Assembly: GCF_000023125.1 (NCBI RefSeq)
Contig: NC_013037.1
Location: 6,240,501 to 6,304,500 of the forward strand
Reading direction: 5' to 3'
From: Dyadobacter fermentans DSM 18053
Lineage (GTDB): Bacteria > Bacteroidota > Bacteroidia > Cytophagales > Spirosomataceae
Length of the DNA: 64,000 bases
Position 1 is the first letter of the stretch, and each line of letters begins with the position of its first letter. A program made the position numbers and the translations under genes. Shown one piece after another: positions 37,711 through 47,364 of the stretch. The notes under the pieces were generated by a model. That model ran no database searches and was not told where the DNA came from. It was given only the letters and a program-made list of their open reading frames with translations.

Positions 37711-39366
37711 TCAGCCTTTCAGAATCATTTCGCGCGCATTGTGCAGCACGGCTTCCGACGGGTTATTTCCGCCGATCATCTGGGCGATCTCCTGTACACG
37801 TTCATCGATGGTGAGTTTTTTAATCCTGCTGACAGTCCTGTCGGAGGAATGGTCCTTATAAACGAAATAGTGCGCGTCGCCGCTGCTGGCGATCTGATGG
37901 AGGTGTGTGATGGCAATAATCTGGTGGTTAATAGCCATATTATGCATCATTTTACCCATTTTCTTGGCGATCTCGCCCGAAACACCCGTATCGATCTCGT
38001 CGAATATAATGGTCGGCAGCTTTCGCTTGTCGGCGAGTATATATTTAATAACCATCATCAGCCGGGAAAATTCCCCGCCGGAGGCGACTAATTTCAATTC
38101 CTGCGGCACAATGCCCTTATTCCCGCTGAAAAGAAACGTTACCGAATCGATTCCGGTCGTGGAAGGCGCTGTTTCGTTGATCTGGATGCTCAGCGACGCG
38201 TTAGGAATCCCCAGCTCGATCAAACGGTCCAGAATGAGTTTTTCAATGGCCTTCGTCACGTTCCTTCGCCGCTCGGAAAGCACTTTCGCGCCGGCGAGCA
38301 TTTGGTCGTGGGCTTGTAGCGCTTTTTTTTCAGCAGCCGCGAGGGCATCGTCCAGGTTGAGTACAATGCTCAGTTTCTCCTGCAACTCCGCTTCGAGCTC
38401 CAACAGCTGCTCGACGCCCGACACCTGGTGTTTTTTCAATAATGAATAAATCAGGTCGAGGCGCTCCTGCACGACCTCCGTGCGCGCCGAGTCGAGTTCG
38501 ACATTGCCGTTTACCTGGTCGATCTCATCGGCAAGATCGCGCAGCTCGATAAGCGCACTTTGCGCGCGCTGGCGCAACACGTCATATTCCGACACGAGGC
38601 GCGATGCCTGCGTAAGCGAGCTGACGGCGTTTTTCAACAAATCGAGTGCAGAATTTTCGGGATTGTCCAGGTATTCATGCGCCAGTTGAAGCCGCTCCTT
38701 AATCTCCACGGCGTTTTCAAGGATCGTGAGCTCCTGTTCCAGCTTTTCCTGCTCTCCGGCCTTTAAACCCGCATTATTCAACTCCTGGAAGAGGAATTGG
38801 TCATAATCGAATTCTTTGCGGAGCTGGTGCGCCTGCTTTTTCAGCTCGTCGGAAGCTTTCAGCGCTTCGCGGTATGCATTGAAATTTGCCTGGAATGCTT
38901 TCAGCAGGTCGCCGTTTTCGGCATAGGCGTCCACCACGCGCAACTGAAATTCGTTGTTGCCGAGCAATATCGAATCGTGCTGGGAATGGATATCGAGCAG
39001 TTGCATGCCGATTTTCCGGAGAATTTCGAGGTTAACCGGCGTATCGTTGATAAATGCCCTGGATTTGCCGGCAGCGGAAATTTCACGCCGCACAATGCAT
39101 TCGTCTGAAAAGTCGAGATTTTCATCCTCGAAATTGGGGGCGAGGTCGTAACCTGCCAGGTTGAATGTGCCTTCGATAACGCATTTCTCGCTGCTGTCGT
39201 ACAAGGACTTAGCGTCCGCCCTATTGCCCAATAGCAAGCCGATCGCCCCAAGCATAATGGATTTACCGGCACCCGTTTCGCCCGTGATGATGTTCAGGCC
39301 GGGATCAGGGGACATTTCGAGGTGCTTTATCAGCGCATAATTTTTGATCAATAAATTAGATAGCAT
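37711..39366 (-). CDS. recN: DNA repair protein RecN
   Basis: 551 residues from the ATG at 39366, where the SMC-like head begins (MLSNLLIKNYALIKHLEM). Walker A is ITGETGAGKSIMLGAIGLLLG, with core GETGAGKS. A long coiled coil lies at about 160-370, and the C-terminal head holds the signature SGGEFSRLMM, Walker B IIFDEIDTGVSGE and ITHLHQIA. RecN is an SMC-type ATPase that holds DNA ends in double-strand break repair. An upstream in-frame start at 39411 lacks support. Confidence 0.95.
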   Translation of the reverse strand: MLSNLLIKNYALIKHLEMSPDPGLNIITGETGAGKSIMLGAIGLLLGNRADAKSLYDSSEKCVIEGTFNLAGYDLAPNFEDENLDFSDECIVRREISAAGKSRAFINDTPVNLEILRKIGMQLLDIHSQHDSILLGNNEFQLRVVDAYAENGDLLKAFQANFNAYREALKASDELKKQAHQLRKEFDYDQFLFQELNNAGLKAGEQEKLEQELTILENAVEIKERLQLAHEYLDNPENSALDLLKNAVSSLTQASRLVSEYDVLRQRAQSALIELRDLADEIDQVNGNVELDSARTEVVQERLDLIYSLLKKHQVSGVEQLLELEAELQEKLSIVLNLDDALAAAEKKALQAHDQMLAGAKVLSERRRNVTKAIEKLILDRLIELGIPNASLSIQINETAPSTTGIDSVTFLFSGNKGIVPQELKLVASGGEFSRLMMVIKYILADKRKLPTIIFDEIDTGVSGEIAKKMGKMMHNMAINHQIIAITHLHQIASSGDAHYFVYKDHSSDRTVSRIKKLTIDERVQEIAQMIGGNNPSEAVLHNAREMILKG

Positions 39367-39496
39367 GTCTAATTCAGGCCGCCGATTGCCGGAGATAATG
39401 CAACCTGGCAACGATGAAGGGAATCAAGTTCGTCTCCGATACGAATATAGCTACGATCTTCCCAATTAAGAAATATAAGCGGAAGTAACCCGGATT

Positions 39497-39751
39497 TTAT
39501 AAAGTTGCGTGCCTGCTGGGCGGTACAACGCCGCTATTGTCATCGTACACCAGCTCGTAGAGCTCGCCAACGGCAATTTCGTGCCGGTGGTCGCGGGTGT
39601 CTTTCACAATAAGCTGCGTGGCGTCGGCGGAAAGCAGTCTGCCGAAAATCGTGTTTCCGTTTGCGACGACGATGTTGAGGGGATGTTTCAGCAAAACGTC
39701 GATTTTGCCTTGTATATCAGCCGGTTTTATCCGAATTAATCTTTTACTCAT
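39497..39751 (-). CDS. Small LSm/Hfq-like hypothetical protein
   Basis: 84 residues. The core (PLNIVVANGNTIFGRLLSAD, TQLIVKDTRDHRHEIAVGEL) reads as five short beta strands with a conserved Gly turn, which recalls an LSm/Hfq-like barrel, but the match is only by pattern. It begins one base after the porD gene and lies in the conserved cluster ending with recN. Whether it binds RNA is not known. Confidence 0.7.
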   Translation of the reverse strand: MSKRLIRIKPADIQGKIDVLLKHPLNIVVANGNTIFGRLLSADATQLIVKDTRDHRHEIAVGELYELVYDDNSGVVPPSRHATL

Positions 39752-39752
39752 A

Positions 39753-40679
39753 TTACATGGACAGCCGCTGGTACAACTGGGTTTTGGCGGGATCGAGGCT
39801 CACGAGCAGGGCATAGGCTTCGGCGCGCTGTTCGGGGAGGCCTTCGATCATGATCTTGTAAAGTTCGTCCGACTTGGCGTCGAAGAAGGAGTTGATCACC
39901 AAACTCGCCGGGCGCATTTGATTGACGTCCCTAACGGTATTAAGAAATTCGAGGACCTTCGCGCGGGTTTCGGCCGGATTCTGCGTCGCTACGTCGAGGC
40001 CCTGGCGATAGTATTTGTAAAGTCCTTCGCGGAATGGAGTAAATTGTTGGCTTTGAAGGTTTTCGATCAGCCAGTAACGATTTTTTGAATCGGCGTTCGA
40101 GTCCCATCCGCGTTTGTTGGGAGAGGAGTTCCGGGCCAGGTTCACCAGGTTGAAAGCTTTCTGGACATAAGGCGATCCGCCCAATTTGCTGAATGAGTCG
40201 TAATCGAATATCAGTGCGATATTGGCGTAGAAGGCCAGGATGTAGGGAAGCTCCTCGGTGTAGCTGTTTTCATTGAAATACAGCTGTGTGCTGGGCAGAT
40301 ATGTGAATGCGAAATTCTTATCGACATACGTGAAAAGCACCGTTTCGTAGGTCGAGCCGTACACCGGACGCGAAACGATCAGTTGGGCATTCGCCTCGTA
40401 ATTCCCTTGCTGCGGCGAGCGGGTCAGGTTTACATTGAGCTTGCATTTAATCTTCTCGTCCTTGCCGAACTGGTCGTTGGTCCAGCGGGTATTGTTGAGA
40501 AAATCGTTCATGTAAGTCTGCAACTGGCTCATCGACTGCGGGTCGGTCTTTTGCTGAGCTACCAGCTGCTCGTAATTGAGATTGACCGTAAACTGAAATT
40601 CCTGCGCATGTGCACGTGGCGCAAGCGCGGCGAAAAGCAGCGGAATGATCAGTACAAATGCTTTTATGCTTCGTTCCAT
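39753..40679 (-). CDS. porD: DUF4835/PorD family exported protein
   Basis: 308 residues. A signal peptide ends near APRAHAQ. The mature protein fits DUF4835, named PorD: QFTVNLNYEQL, LQTYMNDFLNNTRWTNDQF, NPKRGWDS-type KRGWDSNADSKNRYWL and PASLVINSFFDAKSDEL. PorD is linked to type IX secretion in Bacteroidota, although its exact role is not settled. Its ATG lies inside the end of coaBC (16-base overlap), and it is followed by the 84-residue gene. Confidence 0.88.
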   Translation of the reverse strand: MERSIKAFVLIIPLLFAALAPRAHAQEFQFTVNLNYEQLVAQQKTDPQSMSQLQTYMNDFLNNTRWTNDQFGKDEKIKCKLNVNLTRSPQQGNYEANAQLIVSRPVYGSTYETVLFTYVDKNFAFTYLPSTQLYFNENSYTEELPYILAFYANIALIFDYDSFSKLGGSPYVQKAFNLVNLARNSSPNKRGWDSNADSKNRYWLIENLQSQQFTPFREGLYKYYRQGLDVATQNPAETRAKVLEFLNTVRDVNQMRPASLVINSFFDAKSDELYKIMIEGLPEQRAEAYALLVSLDPAKTQLYQRLSM

Positions 40680-41872
40680 TGAGCTAGTACAAGATTGAGA
40701 ATGTCCCGGGCAACTTCATCTTTGGATTTAAGATCAAATTGCTGCACATTATTATTTTTGTCAATAACGGTTATTTTGTTGGTATCGTGTGCAAAGCCTG
40801 CGCCCGGATCGTTGAGGGAGTTTAAAACAATGTAATCGAAGTTTTTCCGGACCAGCTTGTCGTGGGCATGTGCTAGTTCGTTTTCCGTTTCCAGCGCAAA
40901 TCCGATGATCAGTTGCCCGTTTCGTTTCCCCGGACCGAGCGTTCCTGCAATATCGGTTGTTTTGGCGAGGTCGAGCGACATGCTATCGCCTTGTTTTTTA
41001 ATTTTTTGTTCGGCAACGACGCGCGGCGCATAATCGGCTACGGCAGCGGCAAAGATCACCAGGTCACTTTCGCCGAAATGGTCTTCTGCCGCCTCGAACA
41101 TTTGGTGCGCTGTCTCCACATGCACCGTCGAGATATTTGCATTAAATGCTTTCAAATGGGTAGGCCCGCTCACGAGCGTTACCTGCGCACCCGCCGCGGC
41201 AAATGCCTCGGCCATCGCATAGCCCATTTTACCCGATGATCGGTTGCTGATGAAACGGACCGGGTCGATGGGTTCCACGGTAGGGCCGGCGGTGATCAGC
41301 ACACGTTTAGAAACAGCCGAGGGTTGTTTTGCGAAATGTGAATCGAGCACTTTAATAATGTTCTCGGGCTCGGCCAGTCGTCCGTCGCCGATGAGCCCGC
41401 TCGCCAGTTCACCATGCTCGGGATAGACGAAGAAATTGCCGTAAGCGACGAGCTGCCGCATATTCTGCTGTGTGGACGGGTGGCGGAACATATCCACGTC
41501 CATGGCCGGCGCGAAATAGACCGGACAACGCGCGGAAAAGTAAATGGCCGTCAGCAGATCGTCGCAATGGCCGGTAGCGCATTTCGAAAGCGTTTTTGCC
41601 GTCGCCGGTGCGATTATCATCAGATCCGCCCAAAGCCCGAGTTCGACGTGGTTGTTCCATTCGCCGGTTTCGCTTTTGGTAAACGACAGCAGGACCGGGT
41701 TTTTGGACAGCGTCGACAACGTGAGCGGCGTAATGAATTCCTTCGCCGACTGGCTCATCACCACCCGGACTTCGGCTTCTGCCTTCACCAGCAGCCGGAC
41801 GAGCAATGCGGATTTGTAAGCGGCAATGCTTCCCGAAACGCCCAGTAATATCTTTTTACCTTTCAGATTCAA
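40664..41872 (-). CDS. coaBC: Bifunctional phosphopantothenoylcysteine decarboxylase / synthase
   Basis: 402 residues. The CoaC flavin domain has [39 protein letters not shown] and [10 protein letters not shown]. The CoaB domain has [33 protein letters not shown] and AAVADYAP. It joins cysteine to phosphopantothenate and decarboxylates the product on the way to coenzyme A. The start codon appears to be TTG (41870-41872 on plus reads CAA): no ATG lies in frame between it and the upstream stop, and the family N-terminus starts here. A terminator upstream separates it from rpoZ. Confidence 0.94.
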   Translation of the reverse strand: MNLKGKKILLGVSGSIAAYKSALLVRLLVKAEAEVRVVMSQSAKEFITPLTLSTLSKNPVLLSFTKSETGEWNNHVELGLWADLMIIAPATAKTLSKCATGHCDDLLTAIYFSARCPVYFAPAMDVDMFRHPSTQQNMRQLVAYGNFFVYPEHGELASGLIGDGRLAEPENIIKVLDSHFAKQPSAVSKRVLITAGPTVEPIDPVRFISNRSSGKMGYAMAEAFAAAGAQVTLVSGPTHLKAFNANISTVHVETAHQMFEAAEDHFGESDLVIFAAAVADYAPRVVAEQKIKKQGDSMSLDLAKTTDIAGTLGPGKRNGQLIIGFALETENELAHAHDKLVRKNFDYIVLNSLNDPGAGFAHDTNKITVIDKNNNVQQFDLKSKDEVARDILNLVLAQWNEA

Positions 41873-41939
41873 TTGACAAAGATTTGAGGCTCGCGGCGGG
41901 GCCCATGTTCATTGGATGTAAAGTTAAAGAGATAAAAAC

Positions 41940-41973
41940 AAAAAGCCCGCCATCAATCAGATTCATGGCGGGC
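41940..41973 (-). terminator. Terminator of bamD-rpoZ
   Basis: A 9-bp perfect stem (GCCCGCCAT at 41945-41953 and its complement at 41965-41973) is followed on the minus strand by TTTTTGTTTTT, 20 bases after the rpoZ stop. Confidence 0.85.
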
Positions 41974-41992
41974 CGGGATGTGTACGGTTGTA

Positions 41993-42304
41993 TTATTCTT
42001 CGCTGGCGTCGCGGTAGCTGTGGTACGTTTTGCCCTCGATAAATTCATCGATCGCAATGCTTCCAGCCTTTGGCATACGCTCGTAAAACTTCGAAATTTC
42101 GATTTGCTCTCTGTTTTCGAACACTTCTTCAAGGTTGTCCACTCCGGAAGCAAACTCGGCCAGTTTGTTGTTCAGCTCTTCCTTCATTTTGCTGGAAATC
42201 TGGCGTGCCCTTTTGGAAATGACAGATACGGATTCATACAGGTTACCTGTTACCGCCGCTATCTTGTCTGTATCACGGGTAATGATCGATGGATTCGTTG
42301 CCAT
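41993..42304 (-). CDS. rpoZ: RNA polymerase omega subunit, Bacteroidota type
   Basis: 103 residues. The Rpb6/omega core reads NLYESVSVISKRARQISSKM, with an acidic helix after it and the Bacteroidota tail PKAGSIAIDEFIEGKTYHSY. It helps assemble and stabilise RNA polymerase. It lies 46 bases after bamD and is followed by a strong terminator. Confidence 0.88.
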   Translation of the reverse strand: MATNPSIITRDTDKIAAVTGNLYESVSVISKRARQISSKMKEELNNKLAEFASGVDNLEEVFENREQIEISKFYERMPKAGSIAIDEFIEGKTYHSYRDASEE

Positions 42305-42350
42305 AATGGTCTGATATAGTTAAAATTTTTAAAACAATGTAATTAAATCC

Positions 42351-43274
42351 CTATTGGCCATTGGGTTCGGTGACCGCCGGGGTGGTAACCTTCGCCGGTT
42401 TGGTGGCAGGGTCGGGTTGTGATTCTTTCAATTTCTGTCTTTCCGCTTCGGCCTTGGCGATTACCTCGATCTGTTTCTGGCTCTCGTCGTACATTCTTTC
42501 AGCGTCGCGGTTGTATTTGCCGGTTGGATATTTGTCCACAAGCTCCTGGTAAAATTTTACTACTTCCTGGTACCGCTCTTTTTGTTTGTCGATGAAGCTG
42601 TTGGAAGCCAGGTTGTACTGCGATTCCACTTTCAGGAATGCAAGTTCTTCATTGTATTGGGAATCAGGGAAATCTTTCCGGAAATTCTCGATCGAAATAA
42701 CGGCCGATTTAAGTGACATCGGGTTAAAATCGCTGATCTTGTGGTACAGCCTCGCACGTTCATAGGCCTTCTTTTCCAGTTTCGAGCGCAGTTCGAGGAT
42801 GTAACGAGTACATTCTTCGCGGAACGGGCTGTCAGGATATGCATTGATAAAATCCTGCATGGCCGAAATGGCTGTGAAAGTGCTCGACTGGTCAAGATTA
42901 TACGGCGACGAATCCTTATACAGCGAAAATGCATGCATATATAATGCTTCCTGAGCGTAATCGCTGCGTGCGTAAGTGTCGTAAAATTTCTTGAAAAGAA
43001 ACTGGCTGGTATTGTACTGGCCCTGATGGTACTGGGTGTAAGCGTAATAGAACTGCGCCAGCTCCGACTCGGTGCTGCCCTTGAGCAGGGGAATCAATTC
43101 CTCAAAAAGCAGTCCCGCGCGGTAATAGTCCGCCTTCTTATAATAGGCCATAGCAGCATCGTATTTCTGCTGATCCGTACCTGTCTTCTGTAACTTGGAG
43201 AACTTACTGCAGGAAGTAACAACAAGGATTGCAATGAATAGCAAGAAATAGCTTGCCGGACTGTTTTTTCGCAT
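42351..43274 (-). CDS. bamD: Outer membrane assembly lipoprotein BamD
   Basis: About 307 residues from the ATG at 43274. The lipoprotein signal has lipobox VVTSC. TPR-like repeats of the YfiO type follow: YDAAMAYYKKADYYRAGLLF, FYYAYTQYHQGQYNTSQF, FINAYPDSPFREECTRYI and ENFRKDFPDSQYNEELAF. The C-terminus is a Lys-, Glu- and Pro-rich tail. BamD is the essential lipoprotein of the BAM complex that inserts outer membrane barrels. It leads the bamD-rpoZ unit. A TACCTTTG box (43290-43283, minus) sits only 9 bases before the ATG. Confidence 0.9.
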   Translation of the reverse strand: MRKNSPASYFLLFIAILVVTSCSKFSKLQKTGTDQQKYDAAMAYYKKADYYRAGLLFEELIPLLKGSTESELAQFYYAYTQYHQGQYNTSQFLFKKFYDTYARSDYAQEALYMHAFSLYKDSSPYNLDQSSTFTAISAMQDFINAYPDSPFREECTRYILELRSKLEKKAYERARLYHKISDFNPMSLKSAVISIENFRKDFPDSQYNEELAFLKVESQYNLASNSFIDKQKERYQEVVKFYQELVDKYPTGKYNRDAERMYDESQKQIEVIAKAEAERQKLKESQPDPATKPAKVTTPAVTEPNGQ

Positions 43275-43298
43275 ATTAACTGCAAAGGTAATAAAAAA

Positions 43299-43328
43299 AG
43301 CTACATCATCCATAACGAATGCGTAGCT
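43299..43328 (-). terminator. Weak terminator of the sorting-domain gene
   Basis: A 6-bp stem (AGCTAC / GTAGCT, 18-base loop) is followed on the minus strand by TTTTTTT. It lies between the stop of the sorting-domain gene and bamD. Confidence 0.4.
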
Positions 43329-43349
43329 GATATAGTGTTAAAAGTTAGC

Positions 43350-43970
43350 CTATTGCTGATGGCGAACGAGCATTTTTTTGGTTGCAACCTTTTTGCCGTC
43401 GACGGACAACTGATAGAAATAAAGCCCGGTAGGCAAGTCTTTGGTGTTCACGCGCAGCTTACGGTCATTTCTGTTCAGCGTAAATTCCTGCAAAACCTGT
43501 GAGCCTAACACATTGTAGAACGTCAGCTTCGCGTCGCGCAGGCCGGTTGAAATAGTAAAATCCAGTTCTGCGTACTCGCTGGCGGGATTAGGGTAGACGT
43601 TCGAAACTGAAATTTTGTCATTCACGAACAACAATTCTTCCGCTCTCATCTGGGCCTCCAGTGCCGGAGACTTCCTTTCACTGCCTTTTTCGGCTACTTC
43701 TGCCGCGAGTGTGTTATTATCGGCCGGATTGCCGGATGCAAAAAGAAACGAAGTGTAGAATCTATTCAGCGCTTTTGGATTTTGCAAAGTCAGTGGCTTG
43801 TAACTGACACGACCTGAAAAGTTCGAAAATTTAATGTTCTGAGCGGCGGGGGCTTTCTTCTTGCCAACCATGTTCAGGCGGCTTCCCCCTGAGACGCTTT
43901 GGGCCTGTAACCCTTGAAAACTCAGGGCCAGGGCTAAAATTATATATAGAAGACGTATAGTTCTTTTCAT
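43350..43970 (-). CDS. Small secreted protein with type IX sorting domain
   Basis: 206 residues. A signal peptide ends near FQGLQAQS. The middle ~100 residues have no family that I recognise. The last ~80 residues are a type A sorting domain: NVYPNPASEYAELDFTISTG, LTFYNVLGSQVLQEFTL, DLPTGLYFYQLSVDGKKV and a final KKMLVR. This domain directs proteins through the type IX secretion system to the cell surface. It has its own promoter (44030-44060). The rest of the secretion system is not in the window apart from porD. Confidence 0.88.
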   Translation of the reverse strand: MKRTIRLLYIILALALSFQGLQAQSVSGGSRLNMVGKKKAPAAQNIKFSNFSGRVSYKPLTLQNPKALNRFYTSFLFASGNPADNNTLAAEVAEKGSERKSPALEAQMRAEELLFVNDKISVSNVYPNPASEYAELDFTISTGLRDAKLTFYNVLGSQVLQEFTLNRNDRKLRVNTKDLPTGLYFYQLSVDGKKVATKKMLVRHQQ

Positions 43971-44029
43971 AGCTGCAATCGGATACTTTTTACTAATGCG
44001 TTATGTGTTTTTAGCTGAAAAGTACGCTA

Positions 44030-44060
44030 CAAAAATATAGAGAAATAATTGTATATTCAA
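44030..44060 (-). promoter_or_regulatory. Promoter of the sorting-domain gene
   Basis: On the minus strand, TTG (44060-44058) is followed after 20 bases by TATTTTTG (44037-44030), a full match to the Bacteroidota -33/-7 pattern. The ATG at 43970 leaves a leader of about 50 bases. Confidence 0.65.
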
Positions 44061-44149
44061 AATATATTGTGCGAACGGGTCACTTTATTTTTCTAAGGTA
44101 AAAAACCGTGCCGAGTGTGTGTATTATAACTGAAATTGTCAGTCTAAAT

Positions 44150-45760
44150 CTATTTTTCCTGCCAGGTCGCCTTTTCCTTCGTCGGCTTCTCTGTAATGCG
44201 CCAATTGAAGCCATCGAGCTGTCGCTCGGCGGGCTTTATTTTGGATGGAGGGATCAGCTTTCCATCCGGTTTCCCGATGAATGCAATCCGCTGCACCCGG
44301 TTATCCTCGAAAAGCAGGTTCATTCTCCCGCATTCGACCCTGTTCAAACCGATATTTTTCTGCTTATCGTCCACTGCATAGTAAGCACTTTCCCCGTTGC
44401 CGTCCACCAGGACCTGTTTTAACTTATTGCCCGTCTGGAAATAGGCATTGATCGTCCGGCCCTTCACCTGGTTAAATTGCTTCACCAGGGTATCCTCGGT
44501 GATCACAAAAGACTTCCCTTTGAGCAGCATCCGGTTGATCTCGTTGCTCACAAGGAACGCGGTGATAGAATCGGCTTCCATCTGGTAATGCTGGTCGCTC
44601 CAGAGGATCGGTTTGCGGAAGAAGCGGATGATCGAATCGGCGGTGTCGTAAGTGATCGAATCACATTTTCCCTGGAAATCCGACTTGTAAATGAACACGT
44701 TACGGTCTCCGATGAGCTTTCTCGTGCTGTCACGGGCATTTTCATACGAATGCAGCGTGTCGGCGCGGATGTAAAGAGTATCTTCCGATACGACATTTCT
44801 AACAAATGCATGTCCGAATATTTTGGAGTAACCCTTTGTTTTCCAGTAATATCCCTCGTCGCCATTAAGGACCGTCCGGTCTTTTTTGGCTACAATCACC
44901 ACATTACCTTTTCCTTTACCGTCGTTGCTTTTGCCATCGACCACCAGTGAATCTGCGGTGAGTGTATACGTTTCGTTATCGACCGTCGTGCGCGTGTGAA
45001 ATGACGACTGTGTAGACTCCGTGTTGTATTGCCCCTTCGTGCCAACCACCGTGCCGTCTTTGTTAACGATCTTGGTCTTCCCATTGAAGTACGACCATTT
45101 GTTGATCGAATTATAAAGCAGCGTGTCCGTTGTGAGGGTGTACTTTTTATTCACCAGCTTCACATTCTGGTAATAGGTAAACTCCTTGGTGGCTGTGTTG
45201 TAAAAACCTTCCTTGCTCGTGAGCACGTTTTCCTCGTCGACGGTCCGGCCGGGCTGCTTGTAATAGGCAATGCCATTGGCCATGTCGTACTCGATTTTAC
45301 GGGTCGTAAGCGTTTTTTTGGTGTCTTTCAAAACGGTTTTCTTTCCGCTTACAATGGCCAGCCGGGTGTTTCCGTAATAATACAGCGTATCCCCGGTGAC
45401 CGTCACTGTATCGCCCTGGACGATTCTTACATTACCAAAAGCTTCGATTACGTTGGAATTGATATGCTGAATGGCCAGGTTGCTATACAGAAGTGCGCCC
45501 TTGTGCTTGAAAACGCCGTTGGTAACACGCCGGGAATCATCGCCCGGTTGGTTGATGATTTCGAGCTCATCCGATTTAAGGATTTCCACAAGATCCTCAC
45601 TTTGAGGAGACTGCGGCTGAGCCGGTGCTTTCTGTGCAAACAGATAAGGCGAAAAAATCAGTAAGGCAAAGAACGTCAGTTGAAATATATTTCTTTCGAT
45701 ATGGATGACGCCGAAAAGTTTAAAAGGGTTGCAGATTCCCGCACTAATTTTTTTATTCAT
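44150..45760 (-). CDS. OstA/LptA-like LPS transport protein
   Basis: 536 residues from MNKKISAG (ATG 45760); an in-frame start exists 51 bases upstream. A hydrophobic export signal (NIFQLTFFALLIFSPYLFAQ) is followed by repeated OstA-type beta strands: LLYSNLAIQHINSNVIEAFG, GDTVTVTGDTLYYYGNTRL, FTYYQNVKLVNKKYTLTTD and HSYENARDSTRKLIGDRNV. This is the jellyroll of LptA and of the N-terminal part of LptD. It lacks the LptD barrel, but is longer than enterobacterial LptA. It probably forms the periplasmic LPS bridge with LptC. It is divergent from tilS. Confidence 0.85.
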   Translation of the reverse strand: MNKKISAGICNPFKLFGVIHIERNIFQLTFFALLIFSPYLFAQKAPAQPQSPQSEDLVEILKSDELEIINQPGDDSRRVTNGVFKHKGALLYSNLAIQHINSNVIEAFGNVRIVQGDTVTVTGDTLYYYGNTRLAIVSGKKTVLKDTKKTLTTRKIEYDMANGIAYYKQPGRTVDEENVLTSKEGFYNTATKEFTYYQNVKLVNKKYTLTTDTLLYNSINKWSYFNGKTKIVNKDGTVVGTKGQYNTESTQSSFHTRTTVDNETYTLTADSLVVDGKSNDGKGKGNVVIVAKKDRTVLNGDEGYYWKTKGYSKIFGHAFVRNVVSEDTLYIRADTLHSYENARDSTRKLIGDRNVFIYKSDFQGKCDSITYDTADSIIRFFRKPILWSDQHYQMEADSITAFLVSNEINRMLLKGKSFVITEDTLVKQFNQVKGRTINAYFQTGNKLKQVLVDGNGESAYYAVDDKQKNIGLNRVECGRMNLLFEDNRVQRIAFIGKPDGKLIPPSKIKPAERQLDGFNWRITEKPTKEKATWQEK

Positions 45761-45873
45761 GTTGCTTTTCTTTCTCTTACCTTTGGCTGGTTCGTGTCCC
45801 AACACCATCATTTTGGGAAGAGATAAACCGGTTCTCTTTATTCAAAAGTACATCAAATACGATTCGCAGGTTC

Positions 45874-47208
45874 ATGTTGGATTCGTTTTTAACTTTTATT
45901 AACCAACACACGCCGGATCTGAAACACCAGCCGACCTTGCTCGCCGTAAGCGGGGGAATCGACTCGGTGGTCATGGTGCATCTTTTTCACGAACAGGGAC
46001 TTCCGGCGGGCATTGCGCATTGTAATTTCGGTTTGAGAGGGGAGGAGTCGAACGCCGACGAGGCGTTTGTGCGTGCGCTGGCGGCCCGCTGCAACTTCCC
46101 GGTTTTTGTATCGGATCCCGACGTCAAAACCTTTTCAAAATCACATTCGATCTCTACCCAGATGGCGGCGCGGGAGCTGCGTTACGAATGGTTTGAAGAA
46201 ATCCGGCGTAGCTCTGGTTACGGGTGGATCGCCACCGCCCACCACAGCAACGACTCCCTCGAAACACTCCTGCTCAACCTCGCCCGCGGGACCGGGCTGC
46301 CGGGTATGTGCGGGATCGCGCCTGTGAGAGACCACCTGATTCGTCCGTTAATCCTTTCTAATCGCGCTGAAGTCCGGAGGTATGCAGAAGAAAATGGCAT
46401 TACCTGGCGGGAAGATAGGAGCAATGCGTCCGACGATTACCAAAGAAACAAAGTTCGCCACCACGTAGTCCCGGTGCTCACGGACCTGAATCCATCGTTG
46501 GAAACGACATTCAATGCCTCTGCGGAACGCCTGCGGGCGGCGAATACCTTGCTGGACGAATACCTGGGAGCATGGAAGTCGCGGATTATGCGTGACAGCG
46601 GGGGCAGCATGAACATCCCGATCGACGAGATCCTGGGGAAAAGTGAACCCATTTACCGGCTATGGTACATTTTGCAGGATTTTGGCTTTTTGTATAGTCA
46701 AGTGCGCGCCATCGCAGTGGCGCTTCACGGAAAGCCCGGAAAGCAGTTCCATTCACCGACGCACGTTTTATTAATTGATAGAGCGTTGCTGATTCTCAAA
46801 GCACATGGAGAGCAGTCGAATGAGGGCCAACTCTTAATCGAGGATACTGAAACGCCTGTTGAATGGCTTGGAATGACACTATGCTTTGAAAAGCTTCCTT
46901 CGGCCGGGGCTTTGGATTCCGGTCCGTTCGCAATTGCCGTCGATGCAAACCGGCTCACATTCCCGCTCATGCTTAGGAAATGGCGGCCAGGCGACATTTT
47001 CCAGCCTTTTGGCATGGCTGGCCGTAGTAAAAAAGTAAGTGACTTGCTCATCGACCGCAAAATAGACCGCTTTGAAAAAGACCGTATTGTGGTTTTACTG
47101 GATGGAAATGGCGAGATCATCTGGGTGGTGGGCCAGCGTGCGGACGAGCGTTTCAGGGTAGGGGAGACTGCGCAGGAGATTCTGAAAATTTCAATTGGCG
47201 CATCATAA
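45874..47208 (+). CDS. tilS: tRNA(Ile)-lysidine synthase
   Basis: 444 residues. The PP-loop is LLAVSGGIDSVVMVHLFHEQ, with core SGGIDS. Further N-type ATP pyrophosphatase motifs are GIAHCNFGLRGEESNADEAF, ATAHHSNDSLETLLLNLARG and WREDRSNASDDYQRNKVRH. The C-terminal domain has KWRPGDIFQPFGMAGRSKKV and VSDLLIDRKI. TilS modifies cytidine 34 of the tRNA-Ile that reads AUA. It is a single gene with a hairpin terminator and is essential in most bacteria. Confidence 0.95.
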   Translation: MLDSFLTFINQHTPDLKHQPTLLAVSGGIDSVVMVHLFHEQGLPAGIAHCNFGLRGEESNADEAFVRALAARCNFPVFVSDPDVKTFSKSHSISTQMAARELRYEWFEEIRRSSGYGWIATAHHSNDSLETLLLNLARGTGLPGMCGIAPVRDHLIRPLILSNRAEVRRYAEENGITWREDRSNASDDYQRNKVRHHVVPVLTDLNPSLETTFNASAERLRAANTLLDEYLGAWKSRIMRDSGGSMNIPIDEILGKSEPIYRLWYILQDFGFLYSQVRAIAVALHGKPGKQFHSPTHVLLIDRALLILKAHGEQSNEGQLLIEDTETPVEWLGMTLCFEKLPSAGALDSGPFAIAVDANRLTFPLMLRKWRPGDIFQPFGMAGRSKKVSDLLIDRKIDRFEKDRIVVLLDGNGEIIWVVGQRADERFRVGETAQEILKISIGAS

Positions 47209-47212
47209 AGCA

Positions 47213-47243
47213 AAAATGGCCAGGTTATCAACCTGACCATTTT
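47213..47243. terminator. Terminator after tilS
   Basis: A 14-bp stem with one mismatch (AAAATGGCCAGGTT, loop ATC, then its near complement) lies just after the tilS stop. It has TTTT on its right arm. Confidence 0.7.
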
Positions 47244-47364
47244 CCACGAATTTCTATCCTAACGTATTGCGGTTAGCTCTATCGCTTGCAATAACGGAAG
47301 AGCGTACGAGCGGAAAAATGACATTCGTCATGTGCAAGCCATTCGTTTTCGAAATACGCTACAC

